Assembly (NCBI GenBank): GCA_964059195.1
Contig: CAXKWD010000007.1
Span: 156,721,269-156,785,268 of the forward strand
From: Ectobius pallidus
Taxonomy: Eukaryota; Arthropoda; Insecta; Blattodea; Ectobiidae
Reading direction: 5' to 3'
Length of the DNA: 64,000 bases
The translations under genes were made by a program, and so were the position numbers. Shown here piece by piece: positions 13,201 to 22,714 of the stretch. A model generated the notes under the pieces. That model made no database searches. It was given only the letters and a program-made list of their open reading frames with translations, and had not been told where the DNA came from. Within the stretch, counting starts at the first letter, position 1; each line of letters starts with the position of its first letter.

Positions 13201-13248
13201 TAATATATTCCTTACCCTTCCGAGGCTACAATTGTCTCTCTGAATCAT
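10231..13248 (-). CDS. LINE endonuclease-reverse transcriptase (RTE-like), intact
   Basis: A 1,005-residue uninterrupted polyprotein. Residues about 25-270 form an apurinic-type endonuclease: a GNWNIKTI block, LGLSEV, SGDLNARIG and TDHRLL, the usual order of its metal-binding and catalytic motifs. A basic, helical linker (about 290-450) follows. The reverse transcriptase spans about 500-830, with GSDGIAPELI, FLDLKAAFDSVPR, GIKQGDSLSP and the catalytic YADD at about 741-744. The C-terminus has the WYGHVRRM...GRGRPRTTW pattern common at the end of such LINE proteins. It should nick the target and copy the element RNA. All key motifs are present with no frameshift or stop, so the copy may be competent. 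The start at 13248 is the first ATG of the frame, about 25 residues before the endonuclease. Confidence 0.9.
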   Translation of the reverse strand: MIQRDNCSLGRVRNILRRPQQWKRKIRFGNWNIKTINGKEVELVQEMKEHKVELLGLSEVKKKGSGIRRLQEGYVLRYSGVGMDSRAKEGVGVITSEQMETKVSGWDPINSRIMVIHLDLEIKVSLIQTYAPTEDNDILDKEEFYVQLQSVIDKETVKGRKIVVSGDLNARIGLDRRIAHGCMGMHGGERNVNGNGRRLIEFCIENHLLIGNTFFPHKKCHKITFEAEGREVKSIIDYFIYSQEIRNSIMDVKVIRGAEVSTDHRLLVMDARFKEPAKVKTKKFEVIKIKEFQNEEKKKEYKGKVETRIQEQITGNESIKDMWVKLKSVLLQSAEEVCGKTIVNTRKKRTSWWTEEVKEKVKNKKIAWKKYIGIRTEEHKREYIEKRNEAKNAVKEAKEKTWEEFGNMIENKAREENTKQFWKTIKNVRGKYGKQTRVIKDDDNKLISQKKEVLEVWRKYYENKFKKTGNVPEEGVIFGPYEEIWNELVEGELDEIDVKMAVDKVKTGKAAGSDGIAPELIKYGGRELVKQLTKLFKKIWEENTLPEEWKKNVIIPLHKKGSTYECNNYRTICLSSVVYKIYTRVLETRLRRVVEENMEEEQAAFRPERQTQDHIYTLRTVMEKNIAKNQDLYLAFLDLKAAFDSVPRQYIWDALVAKRVPLRLINAIKCVYENPVGVVRIDGETSGQFRMEKGIKQGDSLSPLLFVVFMDEITKICKRRTERNKMGMWRMRPVFLQTLLYADDVVLIANAPSRLQQAVMEWNEELKRKGMEINIEKSKVMWVSKQETQDKELKIECEGRLLEKVDNFEYLGTIISNDGRIEEEVLNRVKKATSAYYGINNTIIGKKEINNKTKLKIYKAIIEPIALYGTESLALHDKHLSKFTAVEMKCLRRIARKTRRDRLRNERIRTEVGQKKAMVDIIEERQLKWYGHVRRMGEERKMKQVFEMQVEGRSGRGRPRTTWEDRIEKIGQKHGRTLVELKKLSGDRLEWRRWIERGYPDAGRQ

Positions 13249-13537
13249 TATTACCCTTGCATGGGTGATTAGCCCAATGCAAGGTTTCCCCCAACCTGGA
13301 GGGCCAGGTCATTTGTTTAGGGTTTCCGTCCCCTAGATCAGTCGCTTCCACCACAGCTAAGGAGTCTGATCTACCCCTCTTAAGGATCTTCTTCCACCAG
13401 TCACACCGTTCCGAAGGTTCCCTTCTCCGCCGTGCCTGCTGTTGAGATCCTCTTCTGGAGTACTTCTTTGTCTGATCCCTACCCTTTGACCTGTCCGGCA
13501 TGGGAGGCCCTACCAGTAGCTTTGCTACCGCCGGCAT
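13226..13537 (-). CDS. Possible small ORF1 of the LINE
   Basis: A 103-codon basic frame in the LINE leader, starting at the ATG at 13535-13537 and overlapping the first 23 bases of the main ORF in another frame. It is rich in Arg/Lys in its first half and contains several Trp residues, with no recognised domain. RTE elements sometimes have a short ORF overlapping the polymerase ORF, so it may be real, but it may also be leader sequence that happens to be open. Confidence 0.35.
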   Translation of the reverse strand: MPAVAKLLVGPPMPDRSKGRDQTKKYSRRGSQQQARRRREPSERCDWWKKILKRGRSDSLAVVEATDLGDGNPKQMTWPSRLGETLHWANHPCKGNNDSERQL

Positions 13538-13640
13538 AGCTCTCGGGGTCTCAGGGATACGCAAGCTCCACCACCCACGACAAGGTCTTGTACTCCCTAG
13601 GTGGAGTAGAAGATGACACGTCATCAAAATCCGGCTCTGA

Positions 13641-13900
13641 TCATTACATTTAAAACAAAAGTATGAAAGAAAATATAATATTTAGGATAGGTACCTTCTG
13701 GGGATTTGATACGAAGATTGGCGATTACTTTCTCTTACTTTTAGTGTCACTTTACGTGAAGAAAATGTCATTTTTTATTATAATTTCGAAAACGGCAGCC
13801 TATGATTTTGTTTAAATAAGGTAGGCCTACATGGGGTGCTTTTACTAAAAGCTAAAATTATTATTTAAAACATTTTTTCGTAAAAATTCTCAGAAGGATA
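13641..13900. other. Unannotated DNA
   Basis: Contains TAGGCCTA near 13823 and a CTTCAGGGAATTT-like fragment (about 13880-13900) related to the long-armed element at 37.2-38.4 kb. Confidence 0.4.
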
Positions 13901-13908
13901 GTTATAAG

Positions 13909-14383
13909 TAGGGGGCGGATTTCTATGACATGTCATATTTTTCCCCTTTGCATTATTTCAGGTTTCCGACTAATTTAAACCATATTCCAAGCATCCTGGT
14001 GAAAATGGAACGGCTTTTATTGTGCATATAACTGCATATTTAAGAAATTTTCAACTATTGTAGCATATTCATTATGAATATGCATAATTAGGTCATATTT
14101 TTGGCATATTTGTGTGCATATTAAAGACATTTCGAAGTTTCATATCATATTTTGTAAATTTTGCATTATAATGATACTTTTTGAGAATTTACAGATATTT
14201 AAAATAACTAACACTATATTTTAATAAAATGTATTGTAATGAAATCTTAAAAAAATATATACACAATGTAAAAGTGGTAAAGTCATATTTAAAAAATTAA
14301 TTGATCATATTTTAATGTTTTTAGGTCATAAATGCATGCATGTAACTTATCATATTTTTTAGATCATAGAAATCCGCCCCCTA
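13909..14383. mobile_element. hAT-like MITE, 475 bp
   Basis: Inverted termini TAGGGGGCGGATTTCTATGA at both ends. The flanking octamers are GTTATAAG (13901-13908) and GTTATTAG (14384-14391), 7 of 8 identical. The interior is AT-rich with repeated CATATTT motifs. There is no transposase. Confidence 0.8.
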
Positions 14384-15179
14384 GTTATTAGCATAGTCCC
14401 AGGTACATACGATATTAGGGTACCTACGTGTCGAAGCGACATCAAAACACAATAGCGATGATAAGAAACAATTAAGCGAATGTGTTACGAAAGTGCGTAC
14501 GGTATTGCGTGGAAGACCGATATAATAGTCACATTGACATGACTGCGGTAGAGCACAGTAGGGTTTTTGTATGTGTTGTTCATCATAACACAGTAAAGAA
14601 GGATGGCGAAAGTGTCCGGAAGAAATCTAAAATTATATTTTCCGCTTTGTTAAACAAAACACAAACAAGGTCAGCAGCGCGCGCTCCTGGCGGAGATGAT
14701 GACGTGCGCGTGCGCAGATGTAATCAGGAGACAGTCTCGGTCCAAATCCGGACGCATATTCCGTGCATTATGGCCATCGGTTAATGTATGTAAATATCAT
14801 AATTACTCTGGGTGCATAAAATAAATGGATTGTGTACGTTGAGATTATATTTAGAGTGCCTAGTAAGATTCATTATGAATCTAGCAGGTACTTTACCCGT
14901 GTTTATTAATTGAATTACTAGATATTTTTTAAATCATGTATTTAACAGAAAAATAATTAAATCATAGTATTTATTAAGACTTACAGGCAAATCACTCATT
15001 AAAAAAATATATATATATATTTATTTAACTAATGAGACCCCAAAGAGCCAATGGCTCGTAGCAGGGACAATACATAATTAATTTTTTACAAAGAAAATTG
15101 CGACAGTAGCTTAGGTATGATACTTAATAAGTATACATAATGAGTCAGTTGGAGAATTTAATGTTGTACCGGGACGTTG
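14384..15179. other. Mostly unannotated; GC-rich patch and LINE-tail-like fragment
   Basis: About 14671-14720 is unusually GC-rich (GCGCGCGCTCC, TGACGTGCGCGTGCGCAG), resembling CRE and NRF1 sites, which could mark a promoter but has no attached gene. About 15005-15110 (TTTATTTAACTAATGAGACC) resembles the antisense LINE tails at 26.2 and 35.1 kb. Confidence 0.35.
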
Positions 15180-15245
15180 CAATGGTAGCTCAGTTGGTTA
15201 GAGCATCGGCACGGAGAGCCTGGTTCAAATCCCGGTTATGGCATT
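15180..15245 (+). repeat. tRNA-like SINE head, family B
   Basis: GGTAGCTCAGTTGGTTAGAG (A box) and GGTTCAAATCC (B box) lie at tRNA-like spacing. No acceptor-stem pairing is visible, so this is a SINE head or pseudogene, not a tRNA gene. Confidence 0.65.
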
Positions 15246-15504
15246 GAATTTTTCATTCTGACTTCACGTGCCCATAATAAGTATAAGTAAACACAAAAGT
15301 AAACACAGCACATATACACTCCTATTAACACCAATAGTTAGTAAAGAATATAATACACACAAGAAATATATTTAAATATAGTTATAGCTAATTTTAAAGC
15401 AATATAAATGTGATGCAGCACAAATTAACTCATAACTGACTATAGATATCTCAGTTGTCATGTAGGCCTACTATAATTAATTGTTAAAATATTTTTTGCA
15501 CTCC

Positions 15505-15966
15505 TTAGCTAGTAAGTGGTACTTACGAACTTTGTTTACATGGATCGTAAGTTGACATTCCCACACAGTCTTGTTGCTAAGGCCGGTTGCGATGAGGTTA
15601 AATTACTTACGGTCCAAGCGCTACGTCATAATTCATTACGATACACTTCATAATACAAGCCTTTATGGGCACGGCCCCCAGGACAAATATTCGGTTCCCA
15701 TAACAACAAACACATGCGAATCACTTTCTGAAATAAACATCTATTTTCAAGAATGTATTTACATAATATTTTCAGGTAATATCACAATTAATATAATTAA
15801 ATTGATATAAATAATCATCGTGCAAAAAATAGCATGCAACACACGGGCCGTAAAGGCATTTACGGGTCTCGAAAACTTAAAAACCCGAGGCGCAGCCGAG
15901 GGTTTTCAATCTGTTTCCTCGACCCGTAAACGTGCCTTACGGCACTTGTATGGCAATATACTATAT
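15505..15966 (+). repeat. Family H hairpin-ended repeat, copy 2
   Basis: Plus-strand copy collinear with those at 37.7 and 46.8 kb. The terminal hairpin runs from about 15828 to 15960, with the two arms carrying GGGCCGTAAAGGC and GTGCCTTACGGCAC around a GC-rich loop (GAGGCGCAGCCGAGG). Non-coding. Confidence 0.7.
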
Positions 15967-16130
15967 AAAGGAGGTATTTTTTGGATATCTTTTTAAATTT
16001 AGTTAGCAATACACAATGTTTTATTTAATTTGGCAAGCTATTGTATTCAGTCGCAATCATTTTAATAATACCCTTCAGACCGTTTATTAATAATTATTAT
16101 TAATATTAATAATTAAACCGCTAAAAATCC

Positions 16131-16555
16131 GTCTTCGAGGTGCGTTTCACGATTAGATGCGTCGCCCGGGAAATACGACCTCAGATTCGAGTTCCCTGGC
16201 CCAAAAACACCCGCATAGTGAGTTCCATCCAAATCGATCTATGATTCCTCTCTTCCGTTTACCCGTGTAAGAAAATCATCTCTCCGTGCCACACTCTTAT
16301 AAACAAAAGAATCAAGCAGAACGGGCTAACAAATCGAAGCGATCGACAATCCTATGCGTTTTGTTCCCGGTTGCTATGGTAGCAGAGCAAGGCCACCTGT
16401 AATTAATGTCACAATTGAAATGTAATAGCGAAAACTGATGTTTCGATAGCCACATAATCACGTTTTCTGCTAGTTTTTCGCTCATAGCTCGCGAACGAAA
16501 GCTAAAATTAAAAATCCGGCTTCGAGGTGCATTCGGACACCCTTCAGTTCATCTA
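16131..16555 (+). repeat. Diverged copy of the CCGGCTTCGAGGTGC repeat (family G)
   Basis: Shares ACGATTAGATGCGTCGCC, AGATTCGAGTTCC and CCGGCTTCGAGGTGCATT with the family G copies at 38.5, 48.0 and 60.2 kb but is more diverged. Non-coding. Confidence 0.55.
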
Positions 16556-16564
16556 TGCACGACA

Positions 16565-16915
16565 ATATGCCTAGGTCTTTCGACACTTTTATGTCATCTT
16601 CAGGCAAGACTCAAGCACGACAAGATGCTAGGTCTTTCGACACTTTTATGTCATCTTCAGGCAAGACTCAAGCACGACAAGATGCTAGGTCTTTCGACAC
16701 TTTTATGTCATCTTCAGGCAAGACTCAAGCACGGCAATATACTAGGTATTTCCACACTTTTATGTCATCTTCAGGCAAGACTCAAGCACGGCAAGGTGCT
16801 AGGTCTTTCGACAATTTTATGCAACTTCAGGCAAGACTGCCTGAAGATGACATAAAAGCATCAAAAAGCCTAAGTTGCATAAGATAAAGGTTTTTGTGCT
16901 GATGGTTTTAATTGT
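16565..16915 (+). repeat. 57-bp minisatellite within a fold-back arm (family F)
   Basis: About four and a half head-to-tail 57-bp units, each containing TCTTTCGACACTTTTATGTC and then CTTCAGGCAAGACTCAAG. The period is a multiple of three, so one frame stays open (16555-16887) and yields a spurious 19-residue repeat. The array ends in an inverted unit (CTGAAGATGACATAAAAGC) and then AAAGGTTTTTGTGCTGATGG. These match the arm of the fold-back element at 6.0-7.3 kb. Confidence 0.8.
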
Positions 16916-17751
16916 ACCTTTTATTTTACCGTTGATGGTAATAATATCAATGCGTTTTGGAACTTCCCTCATCTGCAAGGTAATGAACCACTTCTACATA
17001 ACTATTAAAAATAGTATGTTTCTTGGAATGTTGGTACATGCGAGAGCATTACTGACGAAAGTGCATGAGTTTGTGGGAATATCTCACAGAGCATGTTTAT
17101 GCAACAAGCAATTAACTCAACCCCATGTCGTCATGTTCACAGGACAACAAAAGCTTGCCATACAGCGCATTGTTAATTGCGAGCTTTGTAGCATTATTCT
17201 TATCTAACTCCAGATGTTCTGTCATTATGTCTAATTGCTCTTGTCTTAGGTTCAAAGACTTCAGTTCGGTGGTTAAATTAATGTACTGGCTCTTTATAAG
17301 TAGTCTGGATTAGAATTTATCTTCGTGCACCATCGGAGTTTCTAAATATTCCTAAGTATTTTTTTCTGTTCAACACCATCACTACTAGGCCTATAGCCTA
17401 TCATATTCGAGCTTGAAGACCCAGATAAAATGAAATAGTCGGTCACTCGGTAATGTCGACAAATCGCCGACATTAATGTATTTTGCTCTAGGAGTAATTG
17501 TTCATCAATCATCATAATTGGCTACTTGACTCATTGTCGTTCATTCAATTTAGACTAATAACTGGAGATAGGTCTTCCTACTTTTCGTGAACGATAGGAT
17601 GGCGAATTATGGTTTATTGCCATTGATGAAGTGAAAATCATTGGTCTTAAACACTTCTGTGCAGAAATACTGTCGTTTTATACTCACGAAATTTTGTGTT
17701 TTTGCGACATTTTGTTTATTTATTTAATTAATTTTGCATATTTAAAAGGGA
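16916..17751. other. Unannotated DNA
   Basis: Small open frames (such as 16875-17207) are continuous with the repeat to the left and show no domain. No gene is supported. Confidence 0.4.
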
Positions 17752-18090
17752 TGTAATGCTGTAATAATCGAGATAGTAACGTCTTGGCCTCGCATTCGGG
17801 AGGTCCCAGGTTCAAATCCCGTGACCGGCCAATTTGACATGGGTTTTTTCAAGGTTTCCTCAGTCGTAAAGGCAAATGCCGAATAGGATATTTGCATACC
17901 ATGAATCATCCTCACCATTTTATCCTGTATCATATCCATTTAAATTAATATCAGTTAAATTTACTCCATTAACAAGAAAAATAATTGACAAGCAATGGTT
18001 CCATGACCCACCCTACTGTATAGACACACATCCCTAACTCCTGAAATGGCCTCGTAGCTAAAAGAAGTATAAATACAGCTGAAAAACTGT
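17752..18090 (+). mobile_element. tRNA-derived SINE, family A, copy 2
   Basis: Plus-strand copy with a decayed A box (ATCGAGATAGTAACG) and intact B box (GGTTCAAATCC). The body matches the 27.2-kb copy to its 3' end (CCTCGTAGCTAAAAG, then a GTATAAATACAGCTG-like end). Confidence 0.75.
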
Positions 18091-18187
18091 AGGATTAATA
18101 TTTTATATGAAAAAAATTCCCTAAAGGCTGTATCTTATGTAATAATAATAGCAACTAAGGCTCTTGGTTCAACTACTACCTTCATAC

Positions 18188-19565
18188 TTGAAATTTCGTG
18201 CCCTGAATTAATCACATAGATAATGTATCATACCGCGGAAGATATTGACTTTAAGACCCTTGTTTGTTAATTTTTTCTTAAGATGAATTAGGAGAAAGAC
18301 TTTTTCTACCACCTCTCAGATTTTGAATGTCACCTTTTATAAGCCTCTCACATTTTTAAAACACTGTAGTTACTGATAAAGTAAAACTTTTTCGACGATA
18401 TTTTCTCTTCATCCCTTTGCCGTTCACTACGTAGGGATTTTGCGACTGATTAGAATATAAAGAAAAAAAGGTTTCCCTATCATTCTTAAATTTATTCATA
18501 TTTTTTTTATAAATTAAAGAAAGAACAATTTTAATTTAATTTAAAATATACAGAATAATGAACAAGAAATATAATATAATATAATATTGGTGTTCTGTGC
18601 TATGAACGGCTTTTTATGCCTCTGCCTTCATAAGTGAAATTTCGTGCCCTGAATTAATCACACTAGGAAAGTATCATACTGCGGAAAATATTGATTTTAC
18701 GATCCATGTTTGTTCATTTCTTTTCTTAAGATTAATTAGGAGAAATTTTTTTCTACCACCTCTCAGATTTTGAATGTTTTTATATTACCGTGTGTAAGCC
18801 TTACACATTTTTAACATGATTACTACAGTTGCTGGTAAAGTAAACTTTCTCGGTGATATTTTTGAAGTAAAACTTCTTTAGTGGCGGTAGAGGGTAAATC
18901 TGGAAAATCAGTCACACTAAAACCGTCACGAAATCAGTCACAATCAGTCACACTCTTACTTGTTTCGGTGCGGACTGCACAGAAAACAATCAACTCAATG
19001 ATTAGGAGTAATAAAAGGAAATTTTTCAGACCTTACTTCCTCAATGGCAATAGACAATTCCTAAGCAATCTAAAGGTATATTATCTAGTTTATGGAACCC
19101 GGAGGTTCATTACCGCGCAAATCCAAAATTAAAAAATACAAATTTCCAAAATTTAAAAAAACAAAATTAAAAATTATAACATCCAAAAATCCAAAATTTA
19201 ATAAATAATAAAATAAAAAATTTAAAAATAAAAAATAAACAATTCAAAGAACGAAAATTTAAAAAATCCAAAATTAAAAATTCAAAGATCCAAAATTAAA
19301 AAGTCCAAAATCCAAAATTAAAAAAGTCTAAAATCCAAAATTTAAAAAGTTCAAAAACCCAATATTAAAAAGTCCAATCATACAAAATTGAAAAAATCCA
19401 ACAATCAAAAATAAAAAAATAAAAGAATAAAATAAAGTTTTACTTCTGTCGCGTGGCGTTCCACGCACTCTTTTTTTTCCCTCATCCATTTGCCTTTTAT
19501 TGCTTAGGGATTTTGCGACTGATTAGAACATAAAGAAAAGAGGTTTCTTTATCACTCTTATAGAA
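18188..19565 (+). repeat. Tandemly duplicated repeat, second unit split by an insertion
   Basis: Unit 1 (about 18188-18486) and unit 2 (about 18630-18860, continuing at about 19480-19565) share TTTCGTGCCCTGAATTAATC, CTACCACCTCTCAGATTTTG and GGGATTTTGCGACTGATTAG in the same order. Unit 2 is interrupted by a family T element (18863-19450). No coding potential is conserved between units. Confidence 0.7.
18863..19450 (+). repeat. Family T element, copy 2
   Basis: Same layout as copy 1: a left end TGAAGTAAAACTTCTTTAG, ACAATCAACTCAATGATTAG, a long purine-rich AAAATCCAAAATT array, and a right end AAAGTTTTACTTCTG. It sits inside the second unit of the 18.2-19.6 kb duplication. Confidence 0.65.
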
Positions 19566-19849
19566 CGTGATAAAGCAAATTTCGACAAAGGTTGAGTGAT
19601 TCAGGTCTGTGATTGACTGATTTTAGACTCAGTTCGCAGGCTTCCACGGCCAGAGTTATAATTAAAATTATAGAATTGAAAGAATTGCAATTCTTTCTCA
19701 GAAGAAGGACACGATATGTTGTCCGAAACGTCAGAAGACACCATAAACACGACGCGGCCTAACCCGGATATCAATTACTATAATTTTAATGATTTTAGAC
19801 TCATTCTTATGTTACTGGCTCAGATCGAAAGATAGACATAAGTCATAAG
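19566..19849. other. Unannotated spacer
   Basis: Contains a short repeat-like segment near 19700-19790 (GAAACGTCAGAAGACACC). No gene. Confidence 0.35.
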
Positions 19850-20525
19850 TAGACCTTGGATTTTAAGGCAAATGCCTATTTTGTTCCTTATGAAATAACA
19901 TTAAATTTTTAAAATATGTTGACATTTCATGATAAATCCCTTATATTTATAGAGTATTATAGTGCCCTAAAATGCCCATTTGGACCTTTGGAGCCTATTT
20001 TTACTGTTTTATCGCCTAAAATGCCTATTTTGTACATTTAAAATAGAATTCAACTTCTGTAACTTTTATAATCATTTAATGGACATCCCTGTATGAGAGC
20101 AGAACAGCAGAGGGTGGGTTTTTCACAGAAACTTGATTTTCCCAAACAATTGTCGCCAAAGTAATGCTGACTGACAGGGTAGGATTAGCTCAAAACAAAT
20201 AGCAGGCATATAGTAAGAAGGGACATACTGTGTCAATTTTTCATATAATCCAAAACTGTTTTTGATAAATGTATTTTTAATCCTGTCTTAATTTTGCAAT
20301 TATTTCTATTAAGAATAGGTATATCGCGTTTCTTACAGTAAAAAATGATCACGTTACAGTTTAAGAGCATATTGTAGTATTTTAAGTTCTATTTTCTGCC
20401 TATTTACACATTTTTAAAGCATATTTTAAGTGCCTATTTTATTTTTTAGAAGCCTATTTCTTGTTTTAAAAGCCTAATTTAGGTGCCTAAAACTAATTTT
20501 TTTAGAGCCTAAAATCCCAGGTCTA
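19850..20525. mobile_element. hAT-like MITE, 676 bp
   Basis: Left end TAGACCTTGGATTTTAAGG; right end, reverse-complemented, TAGACCTGGGATTTTAGGC. Flanking octamers are GTCATAAG (19842-19849) and GTTATAAG (20526-20533), 7 of 8 identical. The interior is full of GCCTATTTT motifs near both ends. No transposase. Confidence 0.8.
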
Positions 20526-20533
20526 GTTATAAG

Positions 20534-21473
20534 TTTGATAGTGTTTCTAATTAATGCATCTCCAAACTCGTAGGCCTATATCCTTTTAAAAAACTCGCTT
20601 CTAGAATATATACGTTTATCGTACAGGAAAATAAAAATGTCAAGGCTGCTTAAGATAGAGTTGGCCATGGCTCGAGGAAGACACGAGCATAAAACAGTTG
20701 AATTACTCTGTTGTAACTCACACATTCCCTCCAGACTTTCTCAGCGCAAAGAGAAATAAGGTGTGTGCTGGAATTTATCGTTTTATGAGTTAATAAATGC
20801 TGAGCTAAGTGGCAGCGATAACGACAAGAAATAAAAACTTCAGTTTACACAGGACTCAAGAATATTCCTTACATGGAGGAAAATACTCGTGCTGCAAGCC
20901 CAAGCCGATATAATTACTGTAAATGAGTCAAATCGTTTCAGAGAAAAGTCTGATGTAAAGTGTAAGATTTCTATTCGAGGTACCGTAATATTTTGTCCAA
21001 AAACTAAGGACAGAAACTTTTAATACATTCATATTCATATGACTTTGAAATACATGATCAATCATACATCAGTATAATATAAAGCCACATTGCTGACTCA
21101 CTCACTGACATTAATGTTTACCCACTTCCAGATGAACTAGAAACTTGAAATTTGGCACAATTATAACTTTTAGCATATAACCGATGGAAAAATCCAAAAG
21201 TTAGATTTTTTATTTCTTACCCCTAAAAAATCTTTAAAATGGCGTATGCAGCTTTAAAGTCTTTGCTCAGTTCTCATGACAACAATATTGTATGCAGTGT
21301 TCACATAGGGCTTTGGAAGTTGCAATACACTGGGCTTTGACAAATAATTAGACATGCTAGCGATAAAAATCATTTCCGTAAATCAATAACGGAGAGTGAA
21401 ATCCACGTAAATAAATACTGGGTGTGATGCATCACATAAGTTTCTCTACCCTCACCTGACTTACTGACTCACT
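20534..21473. other. Unannotated DNA with one unit of a local duplication
   Basis: About 21092-21190 (GACTCACTCACTGAC, then GTTTACCCACTTCCAGATGA) recurs around the MITE at 21482-22271 and serves as its empty-site paralogue. No gene is supported. Confidence 0.45.
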
Positions 21474-21481
21474 GTACTGAC

Positions 21482-22271
21482 TAGACTTCGGATTTTAGGT
21501 AAAAACCTATTTTAATCCTTAAGTGATATATGGACGAAAACTTGTATATGCATATTTCATAAGTGTCTATGCCTAAAACTGATACTTTTATACGACCTAA
21601 AACAGCCTATTTTTACGTTAGAGCCTAATATTGCCTTTTTGCTTGTTTTTCCTTTAAAGTTCAAAATAAGTCTTTTTTTTTATATAAATTCTAGCATTTA
21701 TTTTCAGTTCTTACTAATTGTTTTAGATCGGAATGTGCAGCACATGACACATTTGTGACGTGGTTAAATAGTAAGGAATGTTTTGTCTTCAGTAGAAAAA
21801 TTCCTTGGAATTCCCAAGAAAATGTAGTGTTTTTCTCCGGACTCCCACATCCAGTAAAGTAAAGTAAAGTAAAAAAATAAATAAAAAAAATATATTTAAA
21901 AAAAAAGTAGTACTTTGAATCATTGAGGGATGCAAGGGGTTGAATATGCTAGTATGATATGCGTGGCTTCTGGGCCCAGGGATTAGGTTTTCACTGTTAT
22001 GGTAGTAATACAGGCTTTAGTAATAGGTCTACATAATACTGTGTAGGCCTATCATAGGCCTATATCTGTGTTTTATCATGATTATTGATTAATGGTGACA
22101 TCAATACATATAATATTCTGCATTGCAATTGAGATATTTTTTTCTGAAAATTGGCAACTTATTGATTTTATAAGAGACTATTTTACGATTTTTAGAACCT
22201 ATTTTCCAATTTTTAGAGCCTATTTTAGGTACCTAAAACAGCATTTTAGCGACCTAAAAGTCCGAAGTCTA
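21482..22271. mobile_element. hAT-like MITE, 790 bp, exact target duplication
   Basis: Termini TAGACTTCGGATTTTAGGT and, from the right, TAGACTTCGGACTTTTAGGT. They are flanked by an exact octamer GTACTGAC at 21474-21481 and 22272-22279. Same TIR style as the elements at 19.85, 23.15 and 44-46 kb. Confidence 0.85.
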
Positions 22272-22462
22272 GTACTGACATTTGGCCTAATGTTTACCCA
22301 CTTCCAGATGAGCTAGAAACCTGATATTTGACAGATTTATACCTTTTAGCTTGTAACTCGTATGAAAATTGTGAAACTGACTTTGCTCGTTTTATAAACA
22401 TACTTGTGTCTTAATAAATACCATAATAATAGTAATAATAATAATAACAATAATAATAATTG

Positions 22463-22700
22463 TAAATTGTAGAAGAAATACGCTTGAGATGGTATGGACA
22501 TATACTCAGAATGACAGAGGGTAGGATACCCAAGAAAAATTTTGGATTGGAAAGTAAAATGAAAGTGCTGGATGGCGTGAAAAGGAGTATGGAGAGAAGA
22601 GGGTTAAGTGAAGAAGATTCTATGGACAGGGACTTACGGAGGCAGAAGATTATTGTGGGATGAAGGAAAACCATTGTATTGTGGAATATTCCTTACTAAA
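22463..22700 (+). pseudogene. LINE 3' fragment (C-terminal end of the polyprotein)
   Basis: The plus strand encodes a peptide of the form IRLRWYGHILRM...RIPKK, the C-terminal tail pattern of LINE endonuclease-reverse transcriptases. It ends at a TGA near 22663 and is followed by a (TAA)n tail. (TAA)n also borders its left side (about 22424-22459). It is 5'-truncated to under 250 bp and lacks all catalytic domains. Confidence 0.65.
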
Positions 22701-22714
22701 ATAATAATAATAAT

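Larger units (their letters stand above)
10205..13606 (-). mobile_element. Full-length RTE-like LINE retrotransposon
   Basis: A 3,402-bp insertion on the minus strand bounded by an exact 11-bp direct repeat, TAGAAGATGAC, at 10194-10204 and 13607-13617. The 3' end is a short (GAA)n tract right after the ORF stop, as is usual for RTE-clade elements, which end in short simple repeats and not long poly(A). The 5' end is not truncated into the ORF: about 360 bp of leader precede the main start codon. Clade assignment rests on layout and motif impression, not on phylogeny. Confidence 0.85.
9643..13640. mobile_element. hAT-like MITE interrupted by a LINE
   Basis: The left end contains GCCCGGATTTTGATGACC (about 9650) and the right end contains its complement GTCATCAAAATCCGGCTC (13619-13636). 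The left interior carries many CCTAAAAA-type motifs like the other MITEs in this window. The full-length LINE at 10205-13606 lies inside, close to the right end. The exact outer limits and target duplication are not resolved. Confidence 0.5.

Noticed and set aside
15180..15245. Functional tRNA gene
   Set aside because: A and B boxes are present but no acceptor-stem pairing; the sequence behaves as a SINE head. The same reasoning applies to 3668-3736 and 25108-25407.
16555..16887. 110-codon frame with a 19-residue repeat
   Set aside because: Produced by a 57-bp tandem DNA repeat in a transposon arm; no start context or homology supports a protein.
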